DNA of 64,000 bases, taken from Oscillatoriaceae cyanobacterium Prado104. GTDB taxonomy: Bacteria; Cyanobacteriota; Cyanobacteriia; Cyanobacteriales; Microcoleaceae. Every line of letters starts with the position of its first letter. Position 1 is the stretch's first letter. A program made the position numbers and the translations under genes. Below the pieces are notes generated by a model. That model was given only the letters and a program-made list of their open reading frames with translations, did no database searches and was not told the origin of the DNA. Of this stretch, positions 62,726 through 64,000 are shown one piece after another. The DNA lies in the NCBI GenBank assembly GCA_025454405.1, contig JALOON010000045.1, positions 62,001-126,000 on the forward strand, given 5' to 3'.

Positions 62726-63093
62726 TGAGTTTAAAATTGTTCATCGATCGATGCGTTCCTAAATCTATTATTCAAATCCTTCGCGATACCGAACATGAAG
62801 TTTTTGTATTGGGAGATTACATCCCAATTGAATCTCCAGATACTATTGTCATTGCCAAAGATCGGGAATTAAATGCAATACTTATTTCTTTGAATGGAGA
62901 TTTCGCTGATATTGTGACTGAGCCACCAAGCGCATATCGGGGAATCATTTCTATTCAACTGAGAAATCACCCGGAAATTATTCCTCAGTTGATGGCAAGG
63001 CTAACAGAATACTTATCATTGCACGATAGTGAGGAGCATTATCGAGGTAAATTACTACTGGTAGAAGTTTACAGAATTCGCATTCGAGAGTAA
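62725..63093 (+). CDS. DUF5615 PIN-like toxin
   Basis: A 122-residue PIN-like protein: LKLFIDRCVPKSIIQILRDT at the start (acidic strand), AKDRELNAILISLNGDFADI in the middle and YRGIISIQLRNHPEIIPQLM later. The RNase fold is inferred from the family. It is a second pair of the same type as 14291-14982, of a different subgroup. Its 3' end carries the right copy of a 33-bp repeat. Confidence 0.85.
   Translation: MSLKLFIDRCVPKSIIQILRDTEHEVFVLGDYIPIESPDTIVIAKDRELNAILISLNGDFADIVTEPPSAYRGIISIQLRNHPEIIPQLMARLTEYLSLHDSEEHYRGKLLLVEVYRIRIRE
63028..63060 (+). repeat. 33-bp direct repeat, right copy
   Basis: This is the original, coding copy inside the DUF5615 gene. See 62484-62516. Confidence 0.93.
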
Positions 63094-63281
63094 AAATTGA
63101 CGATGAAACTAATAACTCTCGCCGCCGACGCAAACTAAATTCAGTACGTGCGGAATCGCGAAGAGTCGAGGAGTATAAAATATCAGTTGCCGAACCGGCA
63201 CGCCGATCGCCCGATCGACCGCCAGCAATTTGTTAACCTAAAAGTAGAACCATCCCCCAACACCCTCGCACTCTCACTCCC

Positions 63282-64000
63282 ATGAACAACGCTTCTCCCC
63301 TCATTCAAACAGTGACTCCAGAACGCTGGGCCGGGTTTAGCATGGACTTTATCGGGGCCGGTTACACGGGGCTGTTGGTCAAAAACGGCCGCGCCGTGCG
63401 TACCCTGAAATCCGGTCGGCATTTCAGTTTTGCCCTTCCCCTGCTGGAACAGTGTCAAATAGTTATTGTAGACACCAAACTCCGCAACTTAGAAGTACAG
63501 TCCCACGGGGATTTTCTGTCTAAGGATCGGTTTTTAATTGATGCTAGTTTGACTGTTATTTATCAAGTTATAGATCCGAAACGAGTAGCTTTGGAATTGT
63601 CCGATCCGGTTGCTTCTCTAGCAAGTGCAGTAAAAGATTGCTTGGGAGTAGCGATCGGGCAATTTCCCCTCCACCAACTGATAAGTCAAGGCAGAATTTT
63701 GCTGCGCCAAAATTTGCTCGATCGAGTGCAGGATTTCTATACATTAGGATTTGCTTTAGAAGACGTGCGAATCGGCGATGTCAGCTTTCCCGAAACTAAC
63801 GGAGTCATCCGCCAAGTTGAGGGAATGAGCGCCAGACAAGAAGCAGAAAACTCTGCAGCTTTGCAAATGAGAATTGCTGAAGCCGGCCGCCCGATTATTG
63901 CGCCGATCGTCCCCCCGGCTCCCGTACAGCAGTTAAACTTAATATCGGGTCAATCTCCTGCCAACCTGTCAGTTACCGATGCTGCGGGAGTCGATCGAGA
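63282..64000 (+). CDS. SPFH/Band 7-domain protein (3' end outside window)
   Basis: The ATG at 63282 opens a frame to the window edge, at least 239 residues: MNNASPLIQTVTPERWAGFS, a band-7 core with VDTKLRNLEVQSHGDFLSKD and RFLIDASLTVIYQVIDPKRV, then LEDVRIGDVSFPETNGVIRQ and a coiled helix AEAGRPI. SPFH proteins organise membrane microdomains and protease complexes. No N-terminal transmembrane helix is seen. The gene is cut by the window, so domains after residue 239 are unknown. Confidence 0.82.
   Translation, partial: MNNASPLIQTVTPERWAGFSMDFIGAGYTGLLVKNGRAVRTLKSGRHFSFALPLLEQCQIVIVDTKLRNLEVQSHGDFLSKDRFLIDASLTVIYQVIDPKRVALELSDPVASLASAVKDCLGVAIGQFPLHQLISQGRILLRQNLLDRVQDFYTLGFALEDVRIGDVSFPETNGVIRQVEGMSARQEAENSAALQMRIAEAGRPIIAPIVPPAPVQQLNLISGQSPANLSVTDAAGVDR

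Noticed and set aside
63183-63458. 91-codon minus-strand frame
   Set aside because: It overlaps the start of the SPFH gene, which has clear family sequence on the plus strand.

Overview
The window looks like chromosomal DNA of a filamentous, non-heterocystous-type cyanobacterium (Oscillatoriales, Microcoleus/Oscillatoria-like). Evidence: phycobilisome genes (cpcG rod-core linker, apcD), the cyanobacterial regulator PlmA, a CruG-like carotenoid glycosyltransferase, xisH/xisI, very frequent HIP1 (GCGATCGC) sites, and many heptanucleotide tandem repeats. The genus is an inference from overall texture. I recognised no tRNA, rRNA, CRISPR array or intact insertion sequence.

Layout. 1-8 kb: 3'-truncated CruG-like gene, cpcG behind a foldable leader, then class II ribonucleotide reductase nrdJ, which is interrupted at its active site by a 253-nt putative group I intron and, 24 coding bases later, by a 328-residue intein with a LAGLIDADG endonuclease. 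The nrdJ 5' end is duplicated upstream around a 93-codon ORF. 7-19 kb: APH-like kinase, mtnP with a damaged 3' end, TPR protein, WbuC cupin, trpC, xisHI flanked by a decayed copy of the trpC 5' region, DUF433/DUF5615 pair, NB-ARC STAND ATPase, small secreted protein, prepilin, YefM/YoeB pair, and a DUF7689 gene broken by one TGA. 19-29 kb: D-Ala-D-Ala dipeptidase, rmlA-long, a structured intergenic region that may encode an ncRNA, orphan amino-methyltransferase, MFS transporter, VapC-like PIN pair, cupin, pentapeptide-repeat protein, peptide-type ABC binding lipoprotein. 29-34 kb: partner-switching signalling cluster (SpoIIE/PP2C phosphatase, HATPase anti-sigma-like kinase, STAS protein, PAS-adenylate cyclase), which plausibly links phospho-switching to cAMP.

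34-50 kb: secreted hypothetical, mnmA, bifunctional NAD(P)HX repair enzyme with a repeat tract inserted in frame, a MITE-like element, nucleoside-type ABC permease, plmA, nitroreductase, a large membrane-anchored protein, a response-regulator/histidine kinase hybrid next to the wreck of a Cache sensor kinase, an Uma2 pseudogene, and xseB/xseA. 50-64 kb: tandem XRE paralogues, apcD, rlmD, DUF4058, several toxin-antitoxin units, a large secreted lipase-like protein followed by an RTX repeat protein, a second DUF433/DUF5615 pair flanked by 33-bp direct repeats, and the start of an SPFH-domain gene.

Themes: housekeeping genes are embedded in repeat-rich DNA (heptamer arrays, palindromic AAACCGGGTTT elements, GTAGTG..GGACTTTAGTCC elements); at least four genes carry inactivating or truncating lesions; three small cargo units are bracketed by partial duplications of neighbouring sequence; and toxin-antitoxin-like modules are dense. 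The most unusual locus is the intron-plus-intein insertion in the nrdJ catalytic site.
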